Shown: positions 6,965-15,924, counted from the stretch's first letter. The stretch: DNA of 64,000 nt from Bradyrhizobium sp. 200 (GCF_023100945.1 NZ_CP064689.1:2958001-3022000); one strand, 5' to 3'. A program made the numbers and translations. Notes: a model not told the origin generated them from the sequence alone.

Positions 6965-9124
6965 TCATTTTTCCTGCAACGTCCGGATCGGGTCCCAATC
7001 CTCGCCCGGCGGATTTTGGGCCAATTCCCGGGCCCGCGCGGCAAACAACGACGCCGGCCGGTCGACATCGGCCGAACGGCCGAAATACTGCGCGGCGCGC
7101 TCGAATTCGCGGGCCCGCCACTGCGCAAGCCCGTCGGCGTAATTGGCGATCAAGGTCGCTTGCGCGGACGTCAGCCCGGCTGACAGCGCCAGCAACTCGT
7201 AGATCTTCAGCGCCTGGGTTCGCCCCTTGACCCTGATGGCGTCGAGCTCGCGCCAGGCGAAGGCCTCGCCGGCAAGGGCCACGGTGGTCTCGGAAGCGAT
7301 GACGGTGGTGCCGTAGAACTTGTTGGCGCCCTCCAGCCGCGACGCCAGGTTCACCGCGTCGCTCATCACCGAGTAGTTGAAGCGCCGGCGCGATCCGAAA
7401 TTGCCGACCAGCGCCTCGCCGGAATTGATGCCGATCCGCTGCGCCAGCTTGTATTCCTGGAAGAGGGCGGAAGAAGCGTTCAATTCGGCAAGCTGCTTGC
7501 AGCAATCCAGTGCGGCGCGCGCCGCATTGGCGGCATGATCGGGATCGTCGGCCGGCGCGCCGAACACGGCCACGATGGAGTCGCCGATATATTTGTCGAC
7601 ATATCCGCCATGACGCTCGATGACGTCGGTCATCGCCGAAAGATATTCGTTCATCAGCTCCATCAGGCTGTCGGGCGACATCTTTTCCGCGATCAGCGAA
7701 AATCCTTCGATGTCGGAGAAGAACACCGTCACGTTGCGGGTTTCGCCGCCGAGTTCGGGCAATTTGTTCGACGACAGCATGCGGTTGATGACGTGCGGGG
7801 CAAGGTAGAGCGCAAAGCTCTTCTGCAGCAGGCGGCGGTCCTTGTCGGCGACCACGAAGCGGAAGCCGATCGTGGCGGCGAGCGCGAACAGGCTCGCCAG
7901 GAACGGCTCGGCGATCGGCAGCGCCAGCGCGTGGTTGAAGGCGATCGTGGCGCCGGCGATGCTGGCCGCGATCACGGCCATCCAGGCCAGTGCTGCGCTA
8001 AGCGGCCGAAACCGCAACGCGGCGACGGCAGCCAGCGCCGCAAACAGGGTAGAGATCAGGAAGCGCACCAGCGGGCCAGGTTCGACCACCGCGTTGTGCG
8101 AAATCAGATTGTTGACCGCGGTCGCGTGGATATAGACGCCCGCGATCGTGCTGATCCTGAAGCCGGCCGTGACCGGCGTGCTCTCGGCTGCGCAGCGCGG
8201 CGCGCGCGCGCCTTCCAGTCCGGTCGCAAAGCGCTTGGAGGTCTGCCGGCGGTCCTCGATATCGAGGACACTGCCGAAAATGACGACCTTTCCGGCGAAC
8301 CAGCGCCGAAAGTATTCCTTGTCGTTCTTGACGGCGCACGCGCGCAGATCGGCAAACGAGAAGGTCGGAATGTCGTCGGCGCCGCCCTCGAAGTTCAGCG
8401 TCATCGTGTTCGGTACCCGTCCGGGGACGCGGTAGCCGGCAAGCGTCAGCCTGCCGCGCTCATCGAACTCGGGTGCAGCGCTCAGCGCCCGCGAGGCCAG
8501 CTCGACCGCCATCGAGGGCACCTTCGCGCCGTTGACGGTGAAGCTCAGCGGCAGGCGCCGCACGATATCGTCGCTGTCGACGAAAACGTTGAGCGGGCGG
8601 ATGTTCTGCTGCTGGCGTACGGCGATGCGCTGTCCCGGCGATGGCCTGACCGGCTGGTTGCCGCCCAGGACTTCTCCGAGCACCACCTTGCCGCTCACCG
8701 CCGCGCCGGCAAGCGCCCGAAGGAAGTCGCGGTCGAATCCACGGACTTTCTCGCCGAGCGTGCCCTCGCCAAAGGGAATTTCCGACTGCTCGATCGATTT
8801 CGGGATCACCATATCGAAGCCGGCGACCTTGGCGCCACCTTCGAGTGTCGCTGACAGCACGCGGCCGATCTCCCCGGTCCAGGTCAGCATCGGCGCGTCC
8901 TTGAACGGGTCAGTGCGCAGGCTTTCCTCATCCATTGCGACGACGACCGCCGGCGATGCAGTCGGATCATGGCTGCGGCCGAACAGCTCCCAGCGCAGTG
9001 CGGTGAGGATATCGAGGGAGAGCCCGCGGATCGGTCTGGCCGCCGGAGAAACCGACGCTGCGGCGCAGACCAGCGCGATGGCGGCAACCACCATCCTGTT
9101 GCGCGTGCTGCGCCGGATTCTCAA
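6965..9124 (-). CDS. CHASE2-domain class III adenylate/guanylate cyclase
   Basis: A 719-residue membrane sensor. Order: an N-terminal membrane anchor (about residues 10-30), a periplasmic CHASE2 domain (about 35-345, with VVVAMDEESLRTDPF and FAGKVVIFGSVLD), three clustered membrane helices (about 350-425), and a class III cyclase catalytic domain (about 460-640). The two metal-binding aspartates are visible in FFSDIEGFS and YIGDSIVAVFG. RIGINSGEALVGNFG and NYSVMSDAVNLASRLEG are also present. It should convert ATP to cAMP in response to a periplasmic signal. It starts 19 bases after the stop of the FecR-like gene, so they form an operon. Confidence 0.93.
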   Translation of the reverse strand: MRIRRSTRNRMVVAAIALVCAAASVSPAARPIRGLSLDILTALRWELFGRSHDPTASPAVVVAMDEESLRTDPFKDAPMLTWTGEIGRVLSATLEGGAKVAGFDMVIPKSIEQSEIPFGEGTLGEKVRGFDRDFLRALAGAAVSGKVVLGEVLGGNQPVRPSPGQRIAVRQQQNIRPLNVFVDSDDIVRRLPLSFTVNGAKVPSMAVELASRALSAAPEFDERGRLTLAGYRVPGRVPNTMTLNFEGGADDIPTFSFADLRACAVKNDKEYFRRWFAGKVVIFGSVLDIEDRRQTSKRFATGLEGARAPRCAAESTPVTAGFRISTIAGVYIHATAVNNLISHNAVVEPGPLVRFLISTLFAALAAVAALRFRPLSAALAWMAVIAASIAGATIAFNHALALPIAEPFLASLFALAATIGFRFVVADKDRRLLQKSFALYLAPHVINRMLSSNKLPELGGETRNVTVFFSDIEGFSLIAEKMSPDSLMELMNEYLSAMTDVIERHGGYVDKYIGDSIVAVFGAPADDPDHAANAARAALDCCKQLAELNASSALFQEYKLAQRIGINSGEALVGNFGSRRRFNYSVMSDAVNLASRLEGANKFYGTTVIASETTVALAGEAFAWRELDAIRVKGRTQALKIYELLALSAGLTSAQATLIANYADGLAQWRAREFERAAQYFGRSADVDRPASLFAARARELAQNPPGEDWDPIRTLQEK

Positions 9125-9143
9125 GCGGGATGGCCCGGCACGC

Positions 9144-9815
9144 CTATTCCATCCGCAGCAGCCGGCCGACGATCGGCGTTGCGCCGGGCTTGGCCTGCGG
9201 GTCTACCCTGAAGACGATCTGCGACGATTTGAACGTTGCGGCATAGAGCCCGCCGGGAACCAGGGCTACGTTCTCGCTGGCGAAATCGAGGAACCGTCCC
9301 CTGAGCTGGGTGCCGCCAAGACTGATCTCCTGACGCTCGCCCGGCACGTCGAGGCGCCGAATGACCAGCTTGCCGCGTCCTTTGGCCTCCACCAGCGGCG
9401 AGGCGCCGTAAAGGGTGAGCTGCGGCTGAGGCGAGGACGCCGCCTTGCCGCTGTCGACGCTGCGCAGCACGGTGGCGGCGACGCCGCTGGTTTCGCGTGT
9501 GGTCGCGTTTGCCTGGTTGGGATCGCAATTCGTCTTCTCGGCCTTGACGTCGGCGAGGTGAACGGCGCTCTCCTCGGTGCCGACGACGACGGTGCCGGTA
9601 CCGCTGATCGTCTCGCGCCGGCATGATTTCAGGTAGCTGAGAATGACGGAGCCGCCGTCGCCGATCTTGATGACCGCTTTGGGCGTCACATAGTCCATGA
9701 ACTCCGCGCCGGTAACCTTGCCCTTGATGTCTTCGACCACCGCGACCGGCGAATCTGCGGCCGCCGGAGAAGCCAGCGCCAGCAGGCCGAGACAAACAGC
9801 AATCGAACGTTTCAT
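9144..9815 (-). CDS. FecR-like periplasmic protein
   Basis: A 223-residue protein with a clear Sec signal peptide (MKRSIAVCLGLLALASPAAA, cleavage near residue 21). The mature part begins with SPVAVVEDIKGKVTG, a FecR-type opening. It continues with a strand-rich domain containing VIKIGDGGSVILSYLKSC and the ETISGTGTVVVG run. FecR-like exported proteins are known to be encoded next to CHASE2 cyclases, and here the cyclase follows 19 bases downstream. The protein is likely a periplasmic partner or ligand sensor for the cyclase; that role is inference. Confidence 0.8.
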   Translation of the reverse strand: MKRSIAVCLGLLALASPAAADSPVAVVEDIKGKVTGAEFMDYVTPKAVIKIGDGGSVILSYLKSCRRETISGTGTVVVGTEESAVHLADVKAEKTNCDPNQANATTRETSGVAATVLRSVDSGKAASSPQPQLTLYGASPLVEAKGRGKLVIRRLDVPGERQEISLGGTQLRGRFLDFASENVALVPGGLYAATFKSSQIVFRVDPQAKPGATPIVGRLLRME

Positions 9816-9915
9816 TTTTGGACCCCATCGGAAAAGCGCAAGTTCGTTAGTCGCGCCAGCGCCCGTTTGGTTTCATGGATGGATCAAAAATACCTGGCCG
9901 ATGCGCCAGCGGAAC

Positions 9916-9940
9916 CCGACCGATATCACCGATCGGTCGG
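9916..9940. promoter_or_regulatory. 9-base inverted repeat between divergent genes
   Basis: CCGACCGAT, seven bases, then ATCGGTCGG form a perfect inverted repeat. It sits about 100 bases upstream of the FecR-cyclase operon and 150 bases upstream of the S10 peptidase gene, which face away from each other. It could control either one. Its CGGTCGG core resembles that of the palindrome at 2045-2060. Confidence 0.35.
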
Positions 9941-10090
9941 CGAGGACAACCACCAGACGCACCGACCGCTTTCTCACGCGATGCTGTCGGGATTGTGATT
10001 TTCGAAAAGATTTCTCCTTGTTGTGCACCACGGCCTCATTGTCGCAGTCTTGCGGCAGAATCCGCGGGGCGCGCGTAGGGAGCAAACGGC

Positions 10091-11674
10091 ATGGCTTTTC
10101 GTTTCACGGCGACGCGCCCCATGCGCCTTGCCGCCACGCTTCTGATCGTGTGCTGGGTGAGCGGCGCACGCGCCGAGGAGGCGCCAGCGCCGCAGCCGCA
10201 ACCTGCGGCGACGCCGTCGCCGTCTCCCTCGGGCCAGAAGGGCGGAGCAGGGCGTGGCGGCGCTGCAGCTCAGCCCTCTGCAGCCGAACAACATCGCCTG
10301 CCGCCGGATTCCACCACCACGCAGACGCTGGCGCTGCCCGGCCGCACGCTCAACTTCACCTCCACCGCAGGCTCGATCCGGCTGTTCGACGACAAGGGCG
10401 AGCCGCAGGCCGATATCGCCTACAACTCCTATCAGCTCGACGGCACCGATCGCGCAAGCCGGCCGGTGACGTTTCTGTTCAATGGCGGCCCGGGCGCGTC
10501 CTCGGCCTGGCTGCAGTTCGGCGACGCCGGCCCCTGGCGCGTGTCGATCACGGGTGAGGGCGCCGTATCATCGGCGACGCCTGATCTCTTGCCCAACGCC
10601 GAGACCTGGCTCGATTTTACCGATCTCGTCTTCATCGATCCCGTCGGCACCGGCTACAGCCGCTTCGTCGCGTCCGGCGACGATGCACGCAAGCGGTTCT
10701 ACTCCGTCGACGGCGACGTCAGCGCCATCGCGCTCGTGATCCGGCGCTGGCTGGAAAAATATGACCGCCTCACGTCGCCGAAATTCGTCGCCGGTGAAAG
10801 CTATGGCGGCATCCGCGGACCGAAAATCGTGCGTAACCTGCAGACCCAGCAGGGCGTCGGCGTGCGCGGGCTGATCATGGTCTCACCCTTGTTCGACTAT
10901 CGCGACTTTTCCGGCTCGAGCCTTCTGCAATACATGAACACGTTGCCGAGCATGGCGGCGGTGGCGCGCGAAGCCAACAAAGGAGAAGGCAAGGGGCCGG
11001 TGACGCGCGCCGATCTCGCCGATGTCGAACGCTACGCGCAGGGCGAGTTTCTGACTGATCTCGTGAAGGGACAAGCCGATAGAGAAGCGGCGACCCGCCT
11101 TGCCGACAAGGTGGCTGCGCTGACCGGCATCGATCAGGCGGTGAGCCGCAGGCTGGCCGGGCGTTTTGAGGTCGGCGAATTCCGCAGGGAATTCGACCGC
11201 CGCAATGGCCGCGTGACCGGGCGCTATGACGCCTCGGTGTTGGGCTTCGATCCCTATCCGGATTCGAACTACGCGCATTTTGGCGATCCTTCCGGCGATG
11301 CCCTGATGGCGCCGCTGACGAGCGCGGCCGTCGATCTCACCACGCGCAAACTCAATTGGCGCCCCGATGGCTCGTATCATCTGCTCAACGAGTCTGTGTA
11401 CAGGGCCTGGGATTTCGGCCGCGGGCCGGCCGAGTCGGTTTCACAGCTTCGCCAGATTCTCGCGCTCGACCCGAAAATGAAACTGCTGGTCGGTCACGGA
11501 CTGTTCGATCTCGCCACGCCGTATTTTGCCTCGAAGGTGATTCTCGACCAGTTGCCGGCCTATGCGCAATCGGACCGGGTGAAACTCGTCGTCTATCCCG
11601 GCGGCCACATGTTCTATTCGCGCGACGCGACGCGTCAGGCATTCCGCGCGGAGGTCGAGAAGGTGATGAAGTGA
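10091..11674 (+). CDS. S10 family serine carboxypeptidase, exported
   Basis: A 527-residue protein. A signal peptide (about residues 1-29, ending SGARA) is followed by a Pro/Ala/Gln-rich linker. The S10 carboxypeptidase domain then has the oxyanion motif FNGGPGASS near residue 140, the nucleophile in GESYGG near 238, the catalytic Asp in GHGLFDLATP and His in PGGHMFY near the C-terminus. It should release C-terminal residues from peptides in the periplasm. The ATG follows GGGAGCAAACGGC. A cleft between divergent genes holds the 9-base inverted repeat at 9916-9940. Confidence 0.92.
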   Translation: MAFRFTATRPMRLAATLLIVCWVSGARAEEAPAPQPQPAATPSPSPSGQKGGAGRGGAAAQPSAAEQHRLPPDSTTTQTLALPGRTLNFTSTAGSIRLFDDKGEPQADIAYNSYQLDGTDRASRPVTFLFNGGPGASSAWLQFGDAGPWRVSITGEGAVSSATPDLLPNAETWLDFTDLVFIDPVGTGYSRFVASGDDARKRFYSVDGDVSAIALVIRRWLEKYDRLTSPKFVAGESYGGIRGPKIVRNLQTQQGVGVRGLIMVSPLFDYRDFSGSSLLQYMNTLPSMAAVAREANKGEGKGPVTRADLADVERYAQGEFLTDLVKGQADREAATRLADKVAALTGIDQAVSRRLAGRFEVGEFRREFDRRNGRVTGRYDASVLGFDPYPDSNYAHFGDPSGDALMAPLTSAAVDLTTRKLNWRPDGSYHLLNESVYRAWDFGRGPAESVSQLRQILALDPKMKLLVGHGLFDLATPYFASKVILDQLPAYAQSDRVKLVVYPGGHMFYSRDATRQAFRAEVEKVMK

Positions 11675-11685
11675 GTTCAAGGCAA

Positions 11686-11712
11686 TAAAAAACCGGCGCA
11701 GTCTCGCCGGTT
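11686..11712 (-). terminator. rho-independent terminator (minus strand)
   Basis: AACCGGCG and CGCCGGTT form an 8-base stem with a 6-base loop. Read on the minus strand the stem is followed by six T residues, so it should end transcripts coming from the TPR gene. On the plus strand it could weakly end the S10 peptidase transcript, but TTG repeats (11711-11727) rather than a T run follow. Confidence 0.7.
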
Positions 11713-11727
11713 GTTGTTGTTGTTGTT

Positions 11728-11825
11728 CGTCGTTGCGAGCGAAGCGAAGCAATCCACATTGCGGCCTAACGGATGGATGGATTGCTTCGTCGCTTATGCT
11801 CCCGCGTTTGTCGCACGCAATGACG
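11728..11825. repeat. Bradyrhizobium-type intergenic hairpin repeat
   Basis: The ends are CGTCGTTGCGAGCGAAGCG and a diverged inverted copy finishing CGCAATGACG, with AAGCAATCCA and GGATTGCTTC inside. The same family occurs at 56637-56713. It separates the S10 peptidase from the TPR gene. Confidence 0.7.
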
Positions 11826-11841
11826 TTGATGCGTCAGTGGC

Positions 11842-12378
11842 TCAATAAACTAGTCCCGTGCCCGGCGGCTTTTCCAGCGCGGCGGCGAGCGAGCGATATT
11901 CCTCGCTTGTCGTGCCGGTGAGTTGAGCGATCCGGTTCAGGTGATATTGCGCCTGGTCGCGGTTGCCCTGTTCGACCTGCCACAGGCCGTAATACTGCCA
12001 GGTCTTGACGTGGTTCGGATCGGCCTTGAGCGCGCGCTCGTACCAGATCTGCGAGACCTTGTAGTCGCCGAGCTGGCGGTAGGAGTAGCCGATCAGGTTC
12101 GCGACGGCGGCCGAGTCGTCACGGCCGAGCGCCTTGAGCTGCGTAATCGCCGAGGCGTAGTCGTGGCGCTCGTAGATCGCGGCATAGGCGGCGCGATAGC
12201 CGTCGGCGAATGCGGTCTGTTCGATGCCCGGGCGGGCTTCGCTGGATTTCTTTTTCTTCTTGGGCGGCGGCGGGGGATCGTTGTCGGGCGCTGCGTAGAC
12301 GACGCTAACGACAGGGGCCGCCGCGAGTGTGAGCGACAACATTGCAAGAGTCAAAAGCCTGATCGCAAATCTATTCAT
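11842..12378 (-). CDS. exported TPR-repeat protein
   Basis: A 178-residue protein with a signal peptide (about 1-29, MNRFAIRLLTLAMLSLTLAA). It is followed by a Pro/Lys linker (DPPPPPKKKKK). Residues 60-165 hold about three tetratricopeptide repeats, for example NLIGYSYRQLGDYKVSQIWYERALKADPNHVKTW read in parts. TPR domains mediate protein contacts, so a periplasmic scaffold role is likely; the partner is unknown. The gene is alone between a hairpin repeat and a gap, with a terminator downstream at 11686-11712. Confidence 0.85.
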   Translation of the reverse strand: MNRFAIRLLTLAMLSLTLAAAPVVSVVYAAPDNDPPPPPKKKKKSSEARPGIEQTAFADGYRAAYAAIYERHDYASAITQLKALGRDDSAAVANLIGYSYRQLGDYKVSQIWYERALKADPNHVKTWQYYGLWQVEQGNRDQAQYHLNRIAQLTGTTSEEYRSLAAALEKPPGTGLVY

Positions 12379-12659
12379 GCATCTCTCCTGATGGCCGGTC
12401 CGGCGATCCTACACCGAAGCCTGTTGATTTGAACCCCCGGCGCCTAAGAACATTCCCGCGCCGTTTGCCCTTGATTCCGCCAATTTTCATCCGCGGTCCG
12501 TCGTCAACGGACATGACGAAGATGTCATTCAGATGAACAGAATCCGAAAGTCCGATTCAGGACGGGTTCAGCGCGCGGCCGCTAGCGTTGTCTGCATGAT
12601 CGGCGAGCCCGGCCTTTCGACCGGAAATGCCCGCGGGTCCCATGGAGAAGGAGACAACC

Positions 12660-12950
12660 ATGCTCAAGACCATTTCCGCAGCGCTCGTTGCCGTTTCCGT
12701 TCTCGCCGCGCCTGCACTTGCCGGCACGCCGGGCAAGACCGCGCAGGCACCGGTGAACAAGACCGTGCAGGCGCCCGCTGTGAAGACGGAGCAGGGCAAG
12801 GCCAAGGTGCTGAATGCCAATGCAAGGATGGGCCGTCATCACAAGCACTATCGGCATCATCGTCACCACAAGCACATCGGCTTGCACAAGATGCACGCGA
12901 AGCCGCACATCGCGGTCAAGCATGTGACGCCGGCCGCAAAACGCAGCTAA
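12660..12950 (+). CDS. small exported histidine-rich protein
   Basis: A 96-residue protein with a signal peptide (MLKTISAALVAVSVLAAPALA). The mature part is basic and very rich in His: RHHKHYRHHRHHKHIGLH in the second half. The pattern suggests metal (Ni, Zn or Cu) binding or a basic cell-surface role, but no family is recognised. The ATG at 12660 has a good GGAGA site upstream; an earlier ATG at 12627 adds 11 non-signal residues. Nothing suggests an operon with neighbours. Confidence 0.7.
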   Translation: MLKTISAALVAVSVLAAPALAGTPGKTAQAPVNKTVQAPAVKTEQGKAKVLNANARMGRHHKHYRHHRHHKHIGLHKMHAKPHIAVKHVTPAAKRS

Positions 12951-13155
12951 ATCTGATTCGCCGGCGCGCGTTTCGCCCCCATTGCCCCCGCGCCTGCGAA
13001 TGACAGACCAGCCCACGCGCCATTTGCTTCGCTAATGGCCGTGGGCTGGCGCGCGCTCAACTTTTCGAGAGCGAAGCGAGGAGATAACCGAGTTGCGAAT
13101 TCCATTCTCGAGCCAAGCGGTCTAAGAGACGGCGAAGGGCAGGGGAAGAGTTCGC

Positions 13156-13578
13156 TTGGGACGTTCGGCCAAAATCGTGGTGATGATGTTGCTGCCGATC
13201 ATGCTGTCGGCCTGTGCCGCCATCGATGACAGCAAGCCGATCACCTATACCGATGATCGCGGCGTCTCCAGCCAGCCATTTCCCAAAAATTACCGCACCG
13301 AAGTGCTGGCGTTTCTGAGGACCTATCTCAACGATCCCGTCGGCGTGCGCGACGCCGTGATGGCCGAGCCGGTCGAGCGCGTTGTCGGCGGGCGGCAGCG
13401 TTATGTTGCCTGTCTCCGGTTCAGCCCGCGCGAGTCCGACGGCGGCTACCGCGAGCCGCGTGTACGCGGCATCCTCTTTGTCGACGGCCGCCTCGACCGC
13501 ATCATCGAAAACGCCGTCGAGCCCTGCGCGGGGGTGGCGTACTCGCCATTCGCGGAACTGGAGAAAATGACGCGCTAG
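13156..13578 (+). CDS. predicted lipoprotein, unknown function
   Basis: A 140-residue protein. A basic N-terminus, a hydrophobic stretch and the lipobox LSAC near residue 19 predict signal peptidase II cleavage and membrane anchoring. The rest is a small mixed domain (RYVACLRFSPRE, RGILFVDGRLDRIIENAVEPC), with no recognised family. The start is a TTG with AGGGGA nine bases upstream; the first ATGs are inside the hydrophobic segment and would remove the basic region. Two Cys in the C-terminal half may form a disulfide. Confidence 0.75.
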   Translation: MGRSAKIVVMMLLPIMLSACAAIDDSKPITYTDDRGVSSQPFPKNYRTEVLAFLRTYLNDPVGVRDAVMAEPVERVVGGRQRYVACLRFSPRESDGGYREPRVRGILFVDGRLDRIIENAVEPCAGVAYSPFAELEKMTR

Positions 13579-13732
13579 ATTTTCCGCGCGTTTCATCGAG
13601 AGCACGCAAAGCCTGGGCTGGCTGGAGCAAAGCTTCGGCTGGCCGGATCTGCCTTGGCGGATCACCCTGGCCGCCACACGGGAGTGTGATGGCGTGCCGG
13701 TCGGAAGGGTTTGATTTTCGATTGTCGGACAG

Positions 13733-13752
13733 TTACATCGTGTGCGATGTAA
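13733..13752. promoter_or_regulatory. perfect inverted repeat, candidate operator
   Basis: TTACATCG-TGTG-CGATGTAA is symmetric over 8-base arms with a 4-base centre. It lies 32 bases upstream of the epoxide-hydrolase-like start, where a promoter should be, so a repressor bound here would block transcription. No regulator gene is adjacent. Confidence 0.55.
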
Positions 13753-13783
13753 TCGTAATCGAGTTAATGCCGGAGTGAGATCC

Positions 13784-14833
13784 ATGCCCCAGCCCATCGA
13801 CCCTGATCGCCGCCGCTTCCTGGGCACCGCCACCGTAGCGCTTGCGGCCGCACCGTTCGCCATGAGCGGTCCCCTCCTGGCGCAGTCTGGCGACGCAAAG
13901 CCAGCCGCGGGCGCGATCAGGCCAGGCGCCCGCACCTCGTTTGCCGCGCTGAAACAGGTCGAGGCCGGCGTCCTCAATATCGGTTATGCCGAGGCAGGAC
14001 CCGCCGATGGCCCCGTCGTCATCCTCCTGCACGGCTGGCCCTACGACATCTACGCGTTCGTCGACGTCGTCCCGTTGCTGGCGACGGCGGGCTTCCGGGT
14101 GATCACGCCCTGGCTGCGCGGCTACGGCACGACGCGCTTCCTCTCCGCCGATACGCCGCGCAACGGCCAGCAGGGCGCGCTCGCCACCGACGTCATCGCC
14201 CTGATGGATGCGCTGAAGATCGACAAGGCGGTCGTGGCCGGCTTCGACTGGGGCGCGCGGACCGCGGACATCGTCGCGGCGATCTGGCCGGAGCGCGTCA
14301 AGGCGCTAGTCTCGGTCAGCGGCTATCTGATCGGCAGCCAGCAGGCCAACGCGATGCCGCTACCGCCATCGGCGGAACTGCAATGGTGGTATCAGTATTA
14401 CTTCGCGACCGAACGCGGCCGGCTCGGCTACGAAAAATACCGCCGCGAATTTTCAAAACTGATCTGGCAGCTCGCCTCGCCGAAGTGGAATTTCGATGAC
14501 GCCGCCTTCGAGCGCAGCGCGGCGTCCTTCGACAACCCCGACCATGTTGCCATCGTGATCCACAATTATCGCTGGCGGCTCGGTCTCGCCCCGGGCGAGG
14601 CGAAATATGACGAGCTGGAAAAGCGGCTGGCCGAATTCCCCGTCATTACGGTCCCCACCATCACCCTCGAAGGTGATGCCAACGGTGCGCCGCATCCTGA
14701 CCCCAAGGTCTACGCCAGGAAGTTTTCCGGCAAATATGCCCACCGCCTGGTCACCGGGGGCATCGGGCATAACCCGCCGCAGGAGGCGCCGCAGGCCTTT
14801 GCCGACGCGATCATCGAAGTAGCCCGCTATTGA
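13784..14833 (+). CDS. Tat-exported epoxide-hydrolase-like alpha/beta hydrolase
   Basis: A 349-residue protein. The N-terminus has a twin-arginine signal (DRRRFLGTATVALAAAP), so it should be exported folded. The hydrolase core shows the HGWPYD oxyanion motif near residue 85 and the nucleophile elbow GFDWGA, in which the nucleophile is Asp. That points to epoxide hydrolase or haloalkane dehalogenase-type chemistry rather than Ser esterase. The catalytic His is in GIGHNPPQEAP. The ATG at 13784 follows GGAGTGAGATCC. The palindrome at 13733-13752 immediately upstream suggests it is inducible. Confidence 0.88.
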   Translation: MPQPIDPDRRRFLGTATVALAAAPFAMSGPLLAQSGDAKPAAGAIRPGARTSFAALKQVEAGVLNIGYAEAGPADGPVVILLHGWPYDIYAFVDVVPLLATAGFRVITPWLRGYGTTRFLSADTPRNGQQGALATDVIALMDALKIDKAVVAGFDWGARTADIVAAIWPERVKALVSVSGYLIGSQQANAMPLPPSAELQWWYQYYFATERGRLGYEKYRREFSKLIWQLASPKWNFDDAAFERSAASFDNPDHVAIVIHNYRWRLGLAPGEAKYDELEKRLAEFPVITVPTITLEGDANGAPHPDPKVYARKFSGKYAHRLVTGGIGHNPPQEAPQAFADAIIEVARY

Positions 14834-15155
14834 GCGCGGGCAGGCTCGGCCGCCGGTAGCCTCAAGGCCTGCCGGCGGTGGCTGTCTCCTGGCGTCCCCC
14901 TTGGGACGGAACCGTGAACGAATTCGGATCACTTTTCGGCGAGGGTTGAACCTTGCCTTAGTCATCGCGGACATCAACTAAGTGGGAAACCACCTCCTTA
15001 ACGGAGGGAAAAGCCTTACGTGCGAGGGAACTAAAACGTTTTGTTGCTGCGCCGTCACAGTGGCGCGCCATCCGGTCGCGGGCACTTGCCGCAAAGCAAC
15101 CTAAATGAAGTCACGTTGTTTGGATTGGTATCCGCAACGTCCGTAACGGGGATCG
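14834..15155. other. non-coding gap before the outer membrane protein
   Basis: No gene is seen in these 322 bases. A short hairpin CCTCC-TTAAC-GGAGG lies near 14988-15003, and the sequence before the next gene is the likely long leader of an abundant outer membrane protein mRNA. Confidence 0.5.
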
Positions 15156-15872
15156 ATGATGAAGAAGATTTTGCTCGGCGCTGCCGCGCTGGCCGCCATG
15201 GCGGCTCCAGCCTTTGCGGCTGACATGCCGCCGCGCCCCTATACCAAGGCGCCTGCCTATACCGCGCCGCAGGTCGTCTATAACTGGACCGGGTTCTATG
15301 TCGGCGGCCATGTCGGCGGCGCCTTTGCGGGCGACAACTCCCTGCAGGGCAGCGACGCCCGCTTCCTCGGCGGCGTTCAGGGCGGTTTCGACTATCAGTT
15401 CGCGCCGAACTGGGTGATGGGTGCCGAAGCCCAGTATAGCTGGCTGCCGAGTTCCAACAATAACGGCGTTCTGTTTCCGGGCGGCACCCTCGTAACCTCC
15501 AGCAACGACCAGCTCGGCTCGGTGACCGGCCGGATCGGCTACACTTGGGGGCCGGCGCTGCTCTATGCCAAGGGCGGTTACGCCTGGCGGGACGGCGACA
15601 ATCTCGGTGTGTCGGTGGCCGGCGTGCCGGCGGGCTTCACCACCAACGGAAGCCACAAGGACGGCTACACCGTCGGCGGCGGCCTCGAATACATGTTCGC
15701 CCCGAACTGGTCGGCCAAGGCCGAGTACCAGTATTACAATTTCGGCGACACCACCTTCACGACGGGCCCTGCCGATATCGCCGGCCGCAGCTTCCGCAAC
15801 GACGAACACACCGCCAAGGTCGGCGTGAACTACCGGTTTGGTTGGGGCGGCCCGGCAGCCTCCAGATATTGA
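15156..15872 (+). CDS. Omp25/31-type outer membrane beta-barrel protein
   Basis: A 238-residue protein. A signal peptide (MMKKILLGAAALAAMAAPAFA) is followed by ADMPPRPYTKAP and NWTGFYVGGHVGGAF, the classical opening of rhizobial Omp25/Omp31-type porins. The remainder alternates strands with GYTVGGGLEYMFAPNWSAKAEYQYYNFGDT in pieces, and it ends with VGVNYRFGWGG before a short tail; an aromatic residue at the end is usual for barrel assembly. It resides in the outer membrane. A strong terminator follows 26 bases after the stop. Confidence 0.92.
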   Translation: MMKKILLGAAALAAMAAPAFAADMPPRPYTKAPAYTAPQVVYNWTGFYVGGHVGGAFAGDNSLQGSDARFLGGVQGGFDYQFAPNWVMGAEAQYSWLPSSNNNGVLFPGGTLVTSSNDQLGSVTGRIGYTWGPALLYAKGGYAWRDGDNLGVSVAGVPAGFTTNGSHKDGYTVGGGLEYMFAPNWSAKAEYQYYNFGDTTFTTGPADIAGRSFRNDEHTAKVGVNYRFGWGGPAASRY

Positions 15873-15897
15873 TACGGCGCGCCGTATCGACACGACA

Positions 15898-15924
15898 AAG
15901 GCCGGCGTTTCGCCGGCCTTTTTT
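15898..15924 (+). terminator. rho-independent terminator
   Basis: AAGGCCGGCG, a TTT loop, CGCCGGCCTT make a perfect 10-base stem, with six T residues at 15919-15924. It ends the outer membrane protein transcript. Confidence 0.9.

Noticed and set aside
7535..8854. A 439-codon open frame on the plus strand
   Set aside because: It is antisense to the CHASE2 cyclase, with Arg/Gln/Asp-rich, unstructured translation typical of a high-GC shadow frame.
13057..13977. A 306-codon minus-strand frame
   Set aside because: It crosses the lipoprotein gene and the start of the epoxide-hydrolase-like gene, both well supported.
15871..15888. An 18-base palindrome at the outer membrane protein stop codon as an operator
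   Set aside because: It overlaps the stop codon, 10 bases before a clear terminator, and has no downstream promoter.
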